From Kineococcus rhizosphaerae (GTDB lineage Bacteria; Actinomycetota; Actinomycetes; Actinomycetales; Kineococcaceae), in contig NZ_PVZF01000001.1 of NCBI RefSeq assembly GCF_003002055.1, positions 806,001 through 870,000 on the forward strand: a stretch of DNA of 64,000 bases, given 5' to 3'. The translations under genes and the position numbers were made by a program. Of the stretch, positions 63,564-64,000 are shown piece after piece (position 1 is the first letter of the stretch; each line of letters begins with the position of its first letter). Below the pieces are notes generated by a model. That model was given only the letters and a program-made list of their open reading frames with translations, was not told the DNA's origin and made no database searches.

Positions 63564-64000
63564 TCACGGCGTGGTGTTGTCAGCTGACGAGTCTGCCACA
63601 GACGACGTCACCGGGGAGAATCCGTGATCACCCGGAGCCCACCCCAGCTCGGCCAGCACCGCCAGGTCGCGGGCGTCGCAGCGGGCCGGGTCGAGACCGG
63701 CCAGCACGTCGGGACGACGGGAGGCGGTGCGCCGCAACGCCTCGTCGCGCCGCCAGCGGTCCACGGCCCCGTGGTCACCCCCGGCCAGGACGGCCGGGAC
63801 GTCGAGCCCGCGCCACGTCGCCGGTTTGGTGTAGGCGGGGTGCTCCAGCAGCCCGTCGTGCTCGGGGGCGTGGCTCTCCTGCGTCAGCGACGCCGCGTTC
63901 CCGATGACGCCGGGCACGAGGCGGACGACGGCCTCGGTGATGGCGAGCACCGCGACCTCGCCGCCGTTGAGCACGTAGTCCCCCAGCGACACCTCCCGCA
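63564..64000 (-). CDS. trmD: tRNA (guanine-N1)-methyltransferase TrmD, 3' part
   Basis: The frame is open to the window edge, so the 5' end is missing. The visible 145 residues begin [20 protein letters not shown], the strand-knot region binding S-adenosylmethionine, followed by [17 protein letters not shown] (conserved) and the C-terminal domain ([30 protein letters not shown]). TrmD methylates G37 of tRNAs. Its position upstream of rplS is standard. The C-terminal 30 residues are variable. Confidence 0.93.
   Translation of the reverse strand, partial: REVSLGDYVLNGGEVAVLAITEAVVRLVPGVIGNAASLTQESHAPEHDGLLEHPAYTKPATWRGLDVPAVLAGGDHGAVDRWRRDEALRRTASRRPDVLAGLDPARCDARDLAVLAELGWAPGDHGFSPVTSSVADSSADNTTP

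Overview
The window is a stretch of chromosome from a very GC-rich actinobacterium. Evidence: codon third positions are almost all G or C, GTG starts and 4-base ATGA/GTGA start-stop overlaps are common, and housekeeping genes lie in the usual actinobacterial order (rpsB-tsf-pyrH-frr-cdsA-rlmN ... dxr-rip1-ispG-GNAT ... proS ... rimP-nusA-ylxR-infB-rbfA-truB; further right whiG/fliA-type sigma, xerC, dprA, comM, yraN, rnhB, lepB, rplS, trmD). A motile member of Kineosporiaceae such as Kineococcus would fit, but no genus marker is visible, so this is a guess. No rRNA, tRNA, CRISPR array or insertion sequence was recognised.

Layout. 1-6.5 kb: end of a TPM-domain membrane protein, pspA, truB, a TetR regulator divergent from its probable MFS exporter, a DUF3592 protein, rbfA and DUF503. 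6.6-11.8 kb: infB, ylxR, nusA, rimP. 11.9-24.5 kb: accessory block that separates rimP from proS. It holds a ferritin-like lipoprotein, an endonuclease/phosphatase-fold protein, a tightly coupled five-gene carbohydrate operon (YjbQ, FGGY kinase, AP-endonuclease-fold isomerase, TIM-like isomerase, SDR) divergent from a LysR regulator, an amino-acid/amine permease, and a pair formed by a phospholyase-like class-III PLP enzyme and a small-molecule kinase. 24.5-26.2 kb: proS. 26.2-32.4 kb: accessory block that reads as an arginine 2-monooxygenase route (CAT-type permease, flavin monooxygenase, nitrilase-fold amidase, ureohydrolase, XRE-cupin regulator). 32.4-33.5 kb: gene-poor stretch and a Phd/VapC toxin-antitoxin pair. 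33.6-38.5 kb: GNAT, ispG, rip1, dxr. 38.6-45.8 kb: secreted serine protease, gabD, gabT, a divergent PucR regulator, an F420/FMN-type oxidoreductase, an acyltransferase-like protein and a DivIVA-like protein coupled to rlmN. 45.8-51.3 kb: rlmN, cdsA, frr, pyrH, tsf, rpsB. 51.5-64 kb: an aminotransferase, a DksA-like zinc-finger protein, an M23 peptidase, whiG/fliA-type sigma factor, xerC, rtcB, dprA, comM, yraN, DUF2469, rnhB, two signal peptidases, rplS and the end of trmD.

The main biological idea is a pathway split over two accessory loci. The block at 26-32 kb would import arginine and turn it into 4-guanidinobutanamide, then 4-guanidinobutyrate, then 4-aminobutyrate plus urea; gabT and gabD at 39.8-42.6 kb would take 4-aminobutyrate to succinate. 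A second idea is that the 13.9-18.2 kb operon degrades a four-carbon polyol or ketose (or similar) through phosphorylated intermediates. A third is a kinase plus ammonio-phospholyase pair for an amino alcohol or hydroxyamino acid. Substrates in all three are inferred from family and context only. Several control regions stand out: palindromes placed in a promoter spacer (TetR/MFS), twin palindromes before the antitoxin, and palindromes in the LysR, XRE-cupin and PucR divergent regions.
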